NCBI GenBank assembly: GCA_947652735.1
Contig: CANTEG010000012.1
Coordinates: forward strand, 19,440-83,439
Direction of reading: 5' to 3'
Source of the DNA: an uncultured Lachnospiraceae bacterium
Lineage (GTDB): Bacteria > Bacillota > Clostridia > Lachnospirales > Lachnospiraceae
DNA length: 64,000 nt
The notes under the pieces are model-generated. The model saw only the letters and a program-made list of their open reading frames with translations, was not told where the DNA came from and did no database searches. This document shows, piece by piece, positions 8,306-18,107 of the stretch. The position numbers and the translations under genes were made by a program. Position 1 is the first letter of the stretch, and each line of letters opens with the position of its first letter.

Positions 8306-10096
8306 ATGAATGTTTCGGAATTTATTTTTGATTTTTTTTCAAAAAAAGGAATTGACACTGCATTTATGGTAACGGGTGGGCAAGCAATGTGGCTGAACGA
8401 TGCCATCGGAAAAAGTGGAAAGTATAATATTATTTGTACACATCACGAGCAGAGTGCAACTATGTCAGCAGATGCTTATGGAAGAATTAAGAATAAACCT
8501 GCATTGGCACTTGTGACGGCTGGTCCAGGTAGTGTGAATGCTATGAATGGAGTAGTAGGCGGATATACAGATTCATCACCAATGATAATTATTTCCGGGC
8601 AGGCTGCTCTTTCATTTGTCCAATATCAGGAGGAAACTAAAATACGTCAGCATGGAGTACAGGGAATAAATATCAAACCATTGGTAGAGAATGTTGTAAA
8701 ATATTTTATAACAATAGATGATGCACAAAAGACCGAATATTATTTGGAAAAGGCATATCAGGAAGCCACATCCGGACGTCCGGGACCGGTATGGGTGGAT
8801 GTTCCGTTGGATATTCAGAATACACAGGTTGACTTGAAATACATGGAAAAATATGATTCTGAAGAAGAGCCTGAAGGCAGAATTGGTTTATTGCAGGCGG
8901 TAAAACATGCATATAAACTTTTAGAGACAGCAAAAAGACCGGTTTTTCTGGTTGGTCAGGGAGTTAGTCTTGCAGGTGCCAGAGAATTATTTTATGAATA
9001 TGTTAACAAGGTTAGAATACCAGTAATTACGGCCAGGTTAGGTATTGATCTTATTGAATCAGATAATGATTTATATGTTGGCAGACCTGGCAACTACGGA
9101 GAGCGAGCAGCTAACTTAGCTATTCAAAATGCAGATGTTATTATTTCCGTAGGCTGTCGTTTGGCATCATCCTTGGTAGGTCATGCTCCGAAAGAATTTG
9201 GTAAGCATGCATATATTTATGTGGTTGACATTGATCAGAAGGAATTGGATAAACCAGGTGTGAAAATTGACTATAAGGTAAAACTTGATTGTAAGGCTTT
9301 CTTTGAAGGGATGAGTAGTAAACTGGCAGAATATTTTCTGCCATCATATGAAGAGTGGATTCAAGTGACTCAAAAATGGAAGAAGAATTATCCTGTATGT
9401 GACCCTGAATATAAGAATCAGAAACCCGTAAATTCATATTATTTTATTGATAAATTATCACAGCTTGCAAAGAATGATGCTGCGATTATGGTAGATACCG
9501 GTTCCTGTTTCCATGTAGCATGTCAAACATGGAAAATAAAAAAGGGACAAAAATATCTGACTACAGGCGGGCTTTCCTCTATGGGTTATTGGTGTGCAGG
9601 AATTGGGGCATGTATGGCAAATGATAGGAAGGAAACAATCGTAATTACAGGTGATGGCAGCCTTCAGATGAATCTGCAGGAATTTGCAGTTATCAAGCAT
9701 AATAATTTGCCAATTAAGACATTTGTACTTAATAACAATGGGTATTTGTTAATACGTCATACCCAACGTAATTTTATGGAGGATCGATTTGTTGGTGAGA
9801 GTCCTGCTTCAGGCGTTTGGTGTCCAGATACGTTAAGGATTGCTGAGGCATACGGAATTAAGGCAGTTCGTATAGAATCTGTTGATGAAATAGACCAAAA
9901 AATAAAGGAAGTATTAGAGTATAGAGGACCTGTGGTATGTGAGGTTATGACCCCGGAATGGCAATTATTGATTCCAAGAATTGCCTCAGATAAGCTTCCG
10001 GATGGAACACTTCGTTCCAGAGATTATGAGGATATGTTCCCTTACCTTGATCCGGAAGAATTGAAAGCTCAGATGGTGGCTGAGAATGAGAAATAA
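8306..10096 (+). CDS. Thiamine-diphosphate-dependent acetolactate-synthase-like enzyme
   Basis: A 596-residue three-domain TPP enzyme of the acetohydroxyacid synthase superfamily. The cofactor-activating Glu is in THHEQSATMSADAYGRI (about residue 49). The TPP/Mg motif runs from GDGSLQMN near residue 450 to NNNGY near 477. The family resembles YerE, which adds the two-carbon unit of pyruvate to C4 of a CDP-3,6-dideoxy-4-ketohexose in yersiniose synthesis (established for Yersinia). Here the gene is flanked by an aldolase pair and the rfbF/H/G genes, so a larger 2-oxo acid, 4-hydroxy-2-oxovalerate, is a plausible donor. Codons 9-14 contain a T8-C-A7 tract that could be prone to slippage. It overlaps the next gene by 11 bases. 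An ordinary acetolactate synthase is possible, but there is no ilv context. Confidence 0.85.
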   Translation: MNVSEFIFDFFSKKGIDTAFMVTGGQAMWLNDAIGKSGKYNIICTHHEQSATMSADAYGRIKNKPALALVTAGPGSVNAMNGVVGGYTDSSPMIIISGQAALSFVQYQEETKIRQHGVQGINIKPLVENVVKYFITIDDAQKTEYYLEKAYQEATSGRPGPVWVDVPLDIQNTQVDLKYMEKYDSEEEPEGRIGLLQAVKHAYKLLETAKRPVFLVGQGVSLAGARELFYEYVNKVRIPVITARLGIDLIESDNDLYVGRPGNYGERAANLAIQNADVIISVGCRLASSLVGHAPKEFGKHAYIYVVDIDQKELDKPGVKIDYKVKLDCKAFFEGMSSKLAEYFLPSYEEWIQVTQKWKKNYPVCDPEYKNQKPVNSYYFIDKLSQLAKNDAAIMVDTGSCFHVACQTWKIKKGQKYLTTGGLSSMGYWCAGIGACMANDRKETIVITGDGSLQMNLQEFAVIKHNNLPIKTFVLNNNGYLLIRHTQRNFMEDRFVGESPASGVWCPDTLRIAEAYGIKAVRIESVDEIDQKIKEVLEYRGPVVCEVMTPEWQLLIPRIASDKLPDGTLRSRDYEDMFPYLDPEELKAQMVAENEK

Positions 10097-11006
10097 GAAT
10101 ACAGGAGTGGTGGTGACGGGTGCAACCAGTATGATAGGGATTGCACTCATTGAAGAATGTGTAAAAAATAATATCCCTGTAGCTGCTATTATACGTCCAC
10201 ATACAAAACGTATCAGTAGATTACCTAAAACAAATTTAATAACAATATATGAGTCGGAACTATGTGAATTGTCAAAAGTTGATATACAATCCGGTTCATG
10301 GGATGTGTTTTATCACCTTGCATGGAGTGACACTGGAAAAGATACAAGAGATAATCCGAATTTGCAGGAAAAAAATATAAAGTATACATTAGATGCTGTG
10401 AATCTTGCAGAAAAGCTGGGCTGTACTACATTTATCGGAGCTGGTTCGCAGGCGGAATATGGACCGGTGGATGGGGTGATTTTTCCGGATACAAAGACAA
10501 ATCCTGTTATAGCATATGGAATGGCGAAGGAAGCTTCCCGTATGCTTAGTTCAAGACTGTGTGATATATATGGGATAAAACATATTTGGGGAAGGATATT
10601 CTCTGTTTATGGGCGCTATGATAATGAGGGAACAATGCTTGTGTATGCAATAAAAAAATTACTATCAGGGGAAATGGCTGAATTTTCCACAGGAAACCAG
10701 CCATGGGATTATCTCAATGAGTATGATGTGGGAAGAGCATTTTATCTGTTAGGCAAAAGTGAGAATGCAAGAGGAACCTATTGCATTGCCTTTGGCAAAA
10801 GCAGGCCTTTAAAGGAATATATTTTGGAATTGGGAGGACAGCTTGGGGCTATTGATAGATTAATATTTGCTGAGCAAGGGGAAAAAAAAGATGTGGGGAT
10901 TCAGGCAAATATTGATAAATTGAAAAGGGATACAGGTTTTGTACCAGAGATTTCTTTTTCGGTTGGAATTCAAAAAATGATTAGTGCTTATAAGGAAAAT
11001 ACATAA
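10086..11006 (+). CDS. Extended short-chain dehydrogenase (sugar-nucleotide reductase/epimerase)
   Basis: A 306-residue NAD(P)-dependent SDR of the epimerase/dehydratase family. It has GATSMIG near residue 11, GAGSQAEYG in the Ser position and the catalytic pair in YGMAKEA (about residues 151-155). It resembles CDP-abequose/paratose-synthase-like reductases. By context it would reduce a ketone on the CDP-dideoxysugar made by the preceding TPP enzyme, the role YerI plays in yersiniose synthesis. The ATG lies inside the end of the TPP gene (11-base overlap), so translation is probably coupled and the two products likely act in sequence. Confidence 0.8.
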   Translation: MRNKNTGVVVTGATSMIGIALIEECVKNNIPVAAIIRPHTKRISRLPKTNLITIYESELCELSKVDIQSGSWDVFYHLAWSDTGKDTRDNPNLQEKNIKYTLDAVNLAEKLGCTTFIGAGSQAEYGPVDGVIFPDTKTNPVIAYGMAKEASRMLSSRLCDIYGIKHIWGRIFSVYGRYDNEGTMLVYAIKKLLSGEMAEFSTGNQPWDYLNEYDVGRAFYLLGKSENARGTYCIAFGKSRPLKEYILELGGQLGAIDRLIFAEQGEKKDVGIQANIDKLKRDTGFVPEISFSVGIQKMISAYKENT

Positions 11007-11064
11007 AAAGATATGTATTTAATAAAGCTTGTATGACAAGAAATAATAAATATAGGAGTGCTTT

Positions 11065-14000
11065 ATGGATAATGGTGCAGCTTTAAAATATGAACAGGGA
11101 ATCGCTCTTTTTGAGGAAGGACACTATGAGGAGGCAGTTGCATGTTTTATTTGTGCATATGAGAGTGGCTATATGCAGGCTGAAATACTTCAGAACATTT
11201 ATAATTGTTTTGGCACCCCTAATATTCAGGAATTTCAGGATAATTATAATGTGACCGGTGTTGAACGATATGGTGTTAAATGTGAGGACACCGTTATTGA
11301 TTTTATTCCAGTTGCAGAATATACATTTTATATCTGGCATAGAAAACAGGAAAAATTTTTAGGACTGCTTGATGTCTCGGATATGAAAAAGCCTGTAAGT
11401 AAAAGCTTTCAAAGCTTATTTATAACTGATAGATGCAATATTGAAGATATGCTGGATTTGTTAACACAGAAAAACTGGAGTCATGTATATATATTGCTTC
11501 AGGGACAGGAGTCAGAGCTTCTTTCCTTTTGTAAGCTGCCACTTTTTTTCACACAGTATTTAAAGGATGCCGTATTTTTCAAATCGGAGGAAGAATTAAA
11601 GTCATATTTTAAAAATAGGGAAAATTATCTTCCGCATAAAATGTGCACTGATAATGAACAATATTATAATGCCTTATTTGATGAAATACATAATGAAAGA
11701 ATTAACGAAATAGGTGAGGAGAGAAATAATATATTCCTGTCTATTTGTGTTCCAACTTGGAACAGAGGTCTGCTGGCACTTGATGCGGTGAAAAATATAT
11801 TGTTATTGTCATATGATGCCGAAATTGAGGTTGTAGTGTCAAATAATGGTTCAGATAAGACAGAAGGTTACGATGAGCTGAAAAAAATCAAAGATTCACG
11901 ACTTCGCTATTACGAGCTTGACAGCAATAAGGGATTTGCTTATAACTTCAGAAATGTACTGGGCAAAGCGAAGGGAAAATTTGTGGTGATGTGCAGTGAT
12001 GAGGATTTATTAAAACTGGATGCATTTCCCCAATATTTAGATTTTCTTAAAGAAAATGACGATGTACGTTTTTTAACTACCAGTGGAGACGGACAAGGGT
12101 TTAAAAAAGATGAAAGCTGTATTTATGAAGAAGGAAGCTTATCTTATAGTGAAGCAATCAATGCAAACTATATTACAGGCGCTACATATAATAACGAATA
12201 TATGAGGAAAAATCAAATTTTAGAAGCGTATGATGAGATGAAGGAACAGGAATTTATTTTTCAGTATCCTCATTGTGCACTTGCTGTTATGGCAGTAAAG
12301 GGTGGAAAAGCAGGTTTTTGCAATATTAATTTATGGACAGCAAAGGAGCCTGAAGAAGCACAGGGTATGTTAGAATATATGAAGCTGGAACATCGTATTG
12401 AGCAACAAAATTATGCTATTTCTTTTTTTTCAAAGATTGTTACTGACCAATTAGAGATAATGGAGATGATATCTATATGGATGTACAAAACATATCATTT
12501 ATTGCGAGCAGGTTTTCAAGGTTCGCCTGAAGTGCACATAGAAAGGTACAACTGGTTGGATGTATGTTTATTGATTTATGATAGCCAGATAAAGCTGATA
12601 AAAGAATATTCGTGGATGCAGGAAGATATAAAAGAAGTGTTAAATGAATTAGCATATAATAATTTTATTGAATTTGCTATGGAAAATCCGGTAAGAAGTC
12701 TTCAGACAGAACAGGAAGCTCATATTCAGAAAACAATGTCCTTGATTATTCAAGAAAAGATAAAACAGGGTGTTTTGCCTAAGGATATTTCAACATTTAA
12801 AATTGAACAGACAATAAAAGAATGCATGTCTGAGAAAAGGGAGATTAGGAAAGATATTATGGATAATGGTGCAACTTTTAAATACGAACAGGGTATCGCT
12901 CTTTTTGAGGAAGGACGCTATGAGGAGGCAGTTGCATGTCTCATTGATGCATATGAGAGTGGCTATATGCAGACCGAAATTATTCAGGATGTTTATAGCT
13001 GTTTTGTCACCCCTAATATTCAGGAATTTCAGGATAATTATAATGTGACAAATGTTGAACAATATGGTGTTAAATGTGAGGACACCGTTATTGATTTTAT
13101 TCCTGTTGCGGAATATACATTTTATATTTGGCATAAAAAGCAGAAAAAATTTTTAGGTCTGATTGACGTAGCAGATATAAAAAAGCCTGTAAGCAAAAGC
13201 TTTCAAAGTTTGTTTATAGAAGATGGATGCAACATCGAAGACACCATAAAATTTCTGACACAGAAAAACTGGAGTAATGTCTATGTCCTGCTTAGTGGTG
13301 AGGACTCAGAGCTTCTTTCTTTTTGCAAGCTGCCACTGTTTTGGGGACAGTATTTAAAGGATGCTGTCTTTTTTAAATCGGAGGAAGAATTAAAGTCTTA
13401 CTTTCAAAACAGTGAAAATTATCTCCCGAAAGAAATATGTGCAGATGATGTACAATATTATAATGATTTATTTGAAGAAATACATAATGAAAGGATTAGA
13501 AAAGTAGGGGGGGATAGAAATAATATATTTCTGTCTATTTGTATTCCTACTTGGAACAGGGGATTGTCGGCGCTTAATGTGGTAAAACATATATTGGCTG
13601 TTTCCTATGATGCTGAGCTTGAGGTTGTTGTGTCAAATAACGGTTCCGACAAGACGGAAGGGTATGATGAGCTGAAACAAATCAAGGATTCCCGTCTGAA
13701 ATATTATGAGTTCGACAGCAACATGGGTTTTGCCTGTAATTTCAGAACTGTGCTTGGTAAGGCAAGAGGAAGATTTGCCGTTACGTGCAGTGATGAGGAT
13801 TTGTTAAATGTAAATGAATTGTCAAATTATCTGGATGTTCTTATTAATAACACAGATGTCAGATTTTTAACTACAAGTGGAGTTGGACCTAATTTTAATA
13901 GCGGGGAAAGTTGTATTTATGAATCGGGATTTGATTCATGCGTTCATGCAATCAATACAAATTATATTACAGGTGCAACATTTAATATTCAGTATATGAG

Positions 14001-14628
14001 AGAAAATAAAATATTTGAAAAATATGATGCGTTAAGTGGACTGGCATTTATCTACTGGTATGCACAGTGTGTTATGGCTGTTGTTACGACAATGGGAGGT
14101 AAAGCAGGATTTTCCAATATTGTATTATGGCAGGAGGGCGGAATAGATAATGAAACCGGAATGCTAAAATATATGAGGCTGGAAAATAGGATTGAGCAAC
14201 AAAATGACGCTGTTGAATTTTGTAATATGGTTTTTGGTAATGATATGAAACTGTTTTTATTAATGATGATTGAGCGCATGAGTAAAACATATTTTTTGTT
14301 AAATGTGGGATTTTACTGTTTACCGAAAGAATTTATGAGTGAATATAAATGGCTGGATGTATGTCTGGCTATTTATGAAAGTCAGTTAGAATTAATTGAT
14401 AAGTATTCAGGTGGGCAGGAAGCAATAATAAAAACATTAAAAGGAATCATTTTTGATGAATTTAGTGAGTATGTGCTGGATAACCCAGTGAAGGACTATC
14501 AGACGGAACAGGAAGGTCTGATACAGGAAAAGGCGGCACTTGTCGTACAGGAAAAAATAAAGGGTGGGCGAATGCCGAAGGATATTTCTACAAAAGAGAT
14601 AGAAGAAGCGATAAAAGCATGTTTATAA
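11065..14628 (+). CDS. Tandemly duplicated TPR plus GT2 glycosyltransferase
   Basis: A 1187-residue protein made of two near-copies of about 595 residues (1-598 and 599-1187). Each unit has a short TPR-like start (EQGIALFEEG-x-YEEAVAC), a linker domain of unknown fold, a family-2 glycosyltransferase domain (FLSICVPTWNRG / FLSICIPTWNRG, then VVSNNGSDKTEGYDEL, then CSDEDLL) and a helical tail (QTEQE...IKQG / IKGG). The second unit starts with its own ATG at 12859 behind GGGAG, so it may be a fusion of two former genes and could also be translated separately. No membrane segment is seen; it probably extends a glycan or modifies a surface protein in the cytoplasm. A G7 tract lies at 13507-13513. 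Confidence 0.8.
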   Translation: MDNGAALKYEQGIALFEEGHYEEAVACFICAYESGYMQAEILQNIYNCFGTPNIQEFQDNYNVTGVERYGVKCEDTVIDFIPVAEYTFYIWHRKQEKFLGLLDVSDMKKPVSKSFQSLFITDRCNIEDMLDLLTQKNWSHVYILLQGQESELLSFCKLPLFFTQYLKDAVFFKSEEELKSYFKNRENYLPHKMCTDNEQYYNALFDEIHNERINEIGEERNNIFLSICVPTWNRGLLALDAVKNILLLSYDAEIEVVVSNNGSDKTEGYDELKKIKDSRLRYYELDSNKGFAYNFRNVLGKAKGKFVVMCSDEDLLKLDAFPQYLDFLKENDDVRFLTTSGDGQGFKKDESCIYEEGSLSYSEAINANYITGATYNNEYMRKNQILEAYDEMKEQEFIFQYPHCALAVMAVKGGKAGFCNINLWTAKEPEEAQGMLEYMKLEHRIEQQNYAISFFSKIVTDQLEIMEMISIWMYKTYHLLRAGFQGSPEVHIERYNWLDVCLLIYDSQIKLIKEYSWMQEDIKEVLNELAYNNFIEFAMENPVRSLQTEQEAHIQKTMSLIIQEKIKQGVLPKDISTFKIEQTIKECMSEKREIRKDIMDNGATFKYEQGIALFEEGRYEEAVACLIDAYESGYMQTEIIQDVYSCFVTPNIQEFQDNYNVTNVEQYGVKCEDTVIDFIPVAEYTFYIWHKKQKKFLGLIDVADIKKPVSKSFQSLFIEDGCNIEDTIKFLTQKNWSNVYVLLSGEDSELLSFCKLPLFWGQYLKDAVFFKSEEELKSYFQNSENYLPKEICADDVQYYNDLFEEIHNERIRKVGGDRNNIFLSICIPTWNRGLSALNVVKHILAVSYDAELEVVVSNNGSDKTEGYDELKQIKDSRLKYYEFDSNMGFACNFRTVLGKARGRFAVTCSDEDLLNVNELSNYLDVLINNTDVRFLTTSGVGPNFNSGESCIYESGFDSCVHAINTNYITGATFNIQYMRENKIFEKYDALSGLAFIYWYAQCVMAVVTTMGGKAGFSNIVLWQEGGIDNETGMLKYMRLENRIEQQNDAVEFCNMVFGNDMKLFLLMMIERMSKTYFLLNVGFYCLPKEFMSEYKWLDVCLAIYESQLELIDKYSGGQEAIIKTLKGIIFDEFSEYVLDNPVKDYQTEQEGLIQEKAALVVQEKIKGGRMPKDISTKEIEEAIKACL

Positions 14629-14675
14629 ATAGTCATCCACATGGGCTGATATTCAATGGATTGTGAGGATAAGAA

Positions 14676-15740
14676 ATGGATAATAATTTTTATAAAAATA
14701 AAACTATATTGGTGACGGGGCATACAGGGTTTAAGGGTGCATGGATGTGTAAGCTGTTACAAATGCTTGGAGCAAATGTGATTGGTTATGCATTAAAGGC
14801 ACCAACGGAGCCTGCTATATTTGATTTGTGTAATATTGCAGACGGTATGGTTTCGGTTTTGGGAGATGTACGAAACAAAGAGCTGCTTCGTGAAGTGTTT
14901 CAACAGTATAAACCTGAAATTGTAATTCACATGGCAGCACAACCCATAGTGAGAGAGTCGTATGTCAATCCTGTATATACATATGAGACAAATATAATGG
15001 GAACCGTGAACGTTCTGGAAAATGTGCGAATGACACCATCCGTGAAGTCAGTTGTAAATGTTACAACGGACAAGGTATACAAAAACAGAGAATGGGCTTG
15101 GGGATACAGGGAAGACGATGAGTTAAATGGTTATGACCCATATTCAAACTCAAAATCCTGTTCTGAGCTTGTGACGGGCAGTTATATTAATTCGTTCTTT
15201 TTGGAGCGTGATATCGCAGTTTCCACTTGCAGGGCAGGTAATGTTATCGGTGGAGGCGATTTTGCAGTGGATAGAATTATTCCTGACTGTATACGTGCGG
15301 TAGAAAATAACAAAAACATAATCGTGCGAAACCCGTATTCAACACGTCCGTATCAACATGTGCTTGAACCTGTCGCGGCATATCTTATGGTTGCGAGAAA
15401 GCAGTATGACGACAAAAAGCTGGCAGGGAGTTATAATGTAGGACCATCTGATGAGGACTGCTATACAACAGGTGAGCTTGTTTCCTTATTTTGCGATGAA
15501 TGGGACAGACACACAGGTACAAAGCCTGTATGGGAAAACCGAAGTGAGGGCGGTCCACATGAGTCAAACTTCCTGAAGCTTGACTGCTCAAAAATAAGAA
15601 ATACGTTTGGCTGGAAACCGGTATGGGGTGTAAGACAAGCAATGGAAAAAATTGTTGAGTGGAATGTAAGTTACCTGAATAAGGGCGATGTAACGGGGTG
15701 TATGGAAAAGCAAATTGAGGAATATCTGGCAAATGTATAG
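14676..15740 (+). CDS. rfbG: CDP-glucose 4,6-dehydratase
   Basis: Converts CDP-glucose to CDP-4-keto-6-deoxyglucose, the substrate of RfbH. The 354-residue SDR protein has GHTGFKGAW (residues 15-23), HMAAQPIVRESY, NVTTDKVYKNREWAWGY and the catalytic YSNSK near residues 155-159, a combination specific to CDP-glucose dehydratases. It lies 8.5 kb downstream of rfbF and rfbH on the same strand. The usual rfbFGH order is broken by the aldolase/TPP block and a glycosyltransferase, which suggests that those genes were inserted into, and work with, the CDP-sugar pathway. Confidence 0.92.
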   Translation: MDNNFYKNKTILVTGHTGFKGAWMCKLLQMLGANVIGYALKAPTEPAIFDLCNIADGMVSVLGDVRNKELLREVFQQYKPEIVIHMAAQPIVRESYVNPVYTYETNIMGTVNVLENVRMTPSVKSVVNVTTDKVYKNREWAWGYREDDELNGYDPYSNSKSCSELVTGSYINSFFLERDIAVSTCRAGNVIGGGDFAVDRIIPDCIRAVENNKNIIVRNPYSTRPYQHVLEPVAAYLMVARKQYDDKKLAGSYNVGPSDEDCYTTGELVSLFCDEWDRHTGTKPVWENRSEGGPHESNFLKLDCSKIRNTFGWKPVWGVRQAMEKIVEWNVSYLNKGDVTGCMEKQIEEYLANV

Positions 15741-15755
15741 TTAAGGGAGAAATAT

Positions 15756-18041
15756 ATGAAACTGGACATTTTAATAGCTGTTGCCGAAAAAGGCGGCGTG
15801 GAAAATGTAATAAATGATACTGTACCATATTTGCAGCAACAAGGGGTCTTGGTTCGTATTGTCCAAATTATATGGGAGGGAACACCCTGGGCAGATTCAG
15901 GGATACCATTTTATCATCTTATAAATGGCAGGGATATAAGTACAAGCAGGGACATGATAAATTCATATAAGGAATTTCTTCAGGAGACATATGTTCCTGA
16001 TACGATTCTTGCCACAGTATGGCCGTTAATGAGTTATGTGGGGAAAAATGCGGTATCTGAGTTAGGGTGTCCGCATGTAAATATTATTTCGTGGCTGCAC
16101 CATGCACCAATTATCAATTATGAGATCTCAGGCTTTGGAGGATTTGAGGAGCTTAAGATGGCAGATGGTCATATAGCTATAAGTGAGATGATATATACTG
16201 AAATAAAAGAAAAGCTGCCTGATGTGCAGATATGCAGAGTGAATAATCCTGTTGATATCGAAAAGTATTCATGTAAGTGTGAAGCTGATATAAGCGATAT
16301 TCATAAGCTGTGTTATGTGGGTCGCATCAGTGCGCAAAAGCGGTTAGATATCATAATAAAGGCATTGGAGATATTGGGTTCCGCTTACGAACTTTCTATC
16401 ATTGGATCAGATTCATATGAATATGCGGAGGAGATAAAAAAGCTTGCATTGGATTTGGGTGTGGAAGACCGTATAACATGGCATGGCTGGCAGTCAGAAC
16501 CATGGTGTGTTGCAAAAGAGTCAGATATTATAATAATGTCATCCGATGTAGAAGGATTTCCGTTAGTTGCCATTGAGGCATTGGCAAATGGACTGCCTGT
16601 TGTGACAACACCTGCCAGTGGAATTGAAGAATTGGTACGTGACGGGGAGAATGGATATATATATCCTTTTGGTGATTACGAAAGTCTTGCGCGTATTATA
16701 AAGGATATAAATGATGGCAGGAAGCTTATGCCATCTGCGGATATGTGCCGCCAGAGTGTGCAAAAACATAATCGCAGCACAGCAGTGAAAGGCTTTTGGA
16801 ATGAATTAAGCAGGCTCGTTGATGAGATTGAACCACAAAAGGCGGTCAATCATGCAAGGAGGCAGAAAGAGGCGGTCATAGAATGGAATAAAAAATATTT
16901 GGAGGCAGAAAGGCAGTATTTAAGCAAGGCTGATAAGTTAATTAGGGAAGGAACCGCTGATGCATACGAAAAAATTTGCGGGATGTTTGAGGGAACCGAA
17001 GGAATGTCTGTTGATGAAATTATTGATGCCGGAAAAATTCCGATTAATATTTTTAAGGGAAGAACAGAGATTTCATATCTGATTCAGGCTGTAAACATAT
17101 ATTACAGAGAGCAGGAGGCGGGAGACTGCGTTACTGTTTTTGATCATGGCGAGAGTTTTTTGGATGTTATGGATGTTATTAACCAGGTGAGGTTTTTGTT
17201 GTGGGAGCTGGAATTTTTTAAAAGTGATGAGGCTCTTGTCGAATATTTAGGAAATAACAACATATCCGCCAGTATGTTGTCATATTTGGCAGAACCATGT
17301 ATTAAGGAGCTGCGTAAAACGGCATCAGTGAACCGTTATGAACAGGCTGATAAGGATTTAAAACGTCATGCAGGAAAAAAGGTTGCATTTATTATGTGTG
17401 TCAATAATGATGTTTATATGCAGGAGGCATTGTACTTTATAAATAATCTGGAGGTTCCTTATGGATGTGAGGTAGAGATTTTTACAATCGAGGATGCAAA
17501 AAGTATGACATCAGGATATAACGAGGGCATGAATGCGTCAAATGCAAAATATAAAGTGTATCTGCATCAGGATGTGTTTATAGTAAATCCGTATTTTATA
17601 TATGACATATTGGATATCTTTGAAAATCCTGATGTGGGAATGATAGGCGCTGTAGGTTTTGCTGAGCTGTGCGGCTTTGCAGAAAATCAGGTGTTGGGTT
17701 TTTGGAGGGAAACAGGTAAAATTTACAGTGCAAATGCTTATGGAACAGGCTTATGTAAATTTGGACAAATGTCTGCCGAATATGAAAGCGTGGAGGTTGT
17801 TGACGGGGTGTTGATGGCAACACAATATGATATACCGTGGCGTGAGGACCTGTTTGACAAATGGGACATGTATGACATGTCTCAAAGTATTGAATTTCAC
17901 AGAGCAGGCTATGATGTGGTAATTCCAAATGTGAAGCTGCCGTGGTGTCTGCATGATGAAGGGTTTGTGAATATGGTTCATTACTACGAAGAACTTGACA
18001 AGCTTAAAAAGGAATATTTTTCTGATGGCGTAGGTTGCTAA
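15756..18041 (+). CDS. Bifunctional glycosyltransferase (GT4 domain plus GT2-like domain)
   Basis: A 761-residue protein. Residues 1-360 form a GT-B, family-4 type transferase (YVGRISAQKRLDIIIKAL near 188; SDVEGFPLVAIEALANGLPVV near 265, including the EX7E-like motif). After a helical linker, the last 220 residues resemble a glycosyltransferase-like A-fold domain (VAFIMCVNNDVYMQEAL, then SGYNEGMNASNAKYKVYLHQDVFI with the HQD metal site). Two sugars may thus be added by one polypeptide. It starts 16 bases after rfbG behind GGGAG. Acceptor and donor are unknown; the island context points to a surface or flagellin glycan. Confidence 0.75.
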   Translation: MKLDILIAVAEKGGVENVINDTVPYLQQQGVLVRIVQIIWEGTPWADSGIPFYHLINGRDISTSRDMINSYKEFLQETYVPDTILATVWPLMSYVGKNAVSELGCPHVNIISWLHHAPIINYEISGFGGFEELKMADGHIAISEMIYTEIKEKLPDVQICRVNNPVDIEKYSCKCEADISDIHKLCYVGRISAQKRLDIIIKALEILGSAYELSIIGSDSYEYAEEIKKLALDLGVEDRITWHGWQSEPWCVAKESDIIIMSSDVEGFPLVAIEALANGLPVVTTPASGIEELVRDGENGYIYPFGDYESLARIIKDINDGRKLMPSADMCRQSVQKHNRSTAVKGFWNELSRLVDEIEPQKAVNHARRQKEAVIEWNKKYLEAERQYLSKADKLIREGTADAYEKICGMFEGTEGMSVDEIIDAGKIPINIFKGRTEISYLIQAVNIYYREQEAGDCVTVFDHGESFLDVMDVINQVRFLLWELEFFKSDEALVEYLGNNNISASMLSYLAEPCIKELRKTASVNRYEQADKDLKRHAGKKVAFIMCVNNDVYMQEALYFINNLEVPYGCEVEIFTIEDAKSMTSGYNEGMNASNAKYKVYLHQDVFIVNPYFIYDILDIFENPDVGMIGAVGFAELCGFAENQVLGFWRETGKIYSANAYGTGLCKFGQMSAEYESVEVVDGVLMATQYDIPWREDLFDKWDMYDMSQSIEFHRAGYDVVIPNVKLPWCLHDEGFVNMVHYYEELDKLKKEYFSDGVGC

Positions 18042-18107
18042 AAGCAATCATGGTGAAATTTTTCTTGGATATAGTATATATGAAAAGGCAAAAGGAGAAA
18101 TCAGGAT

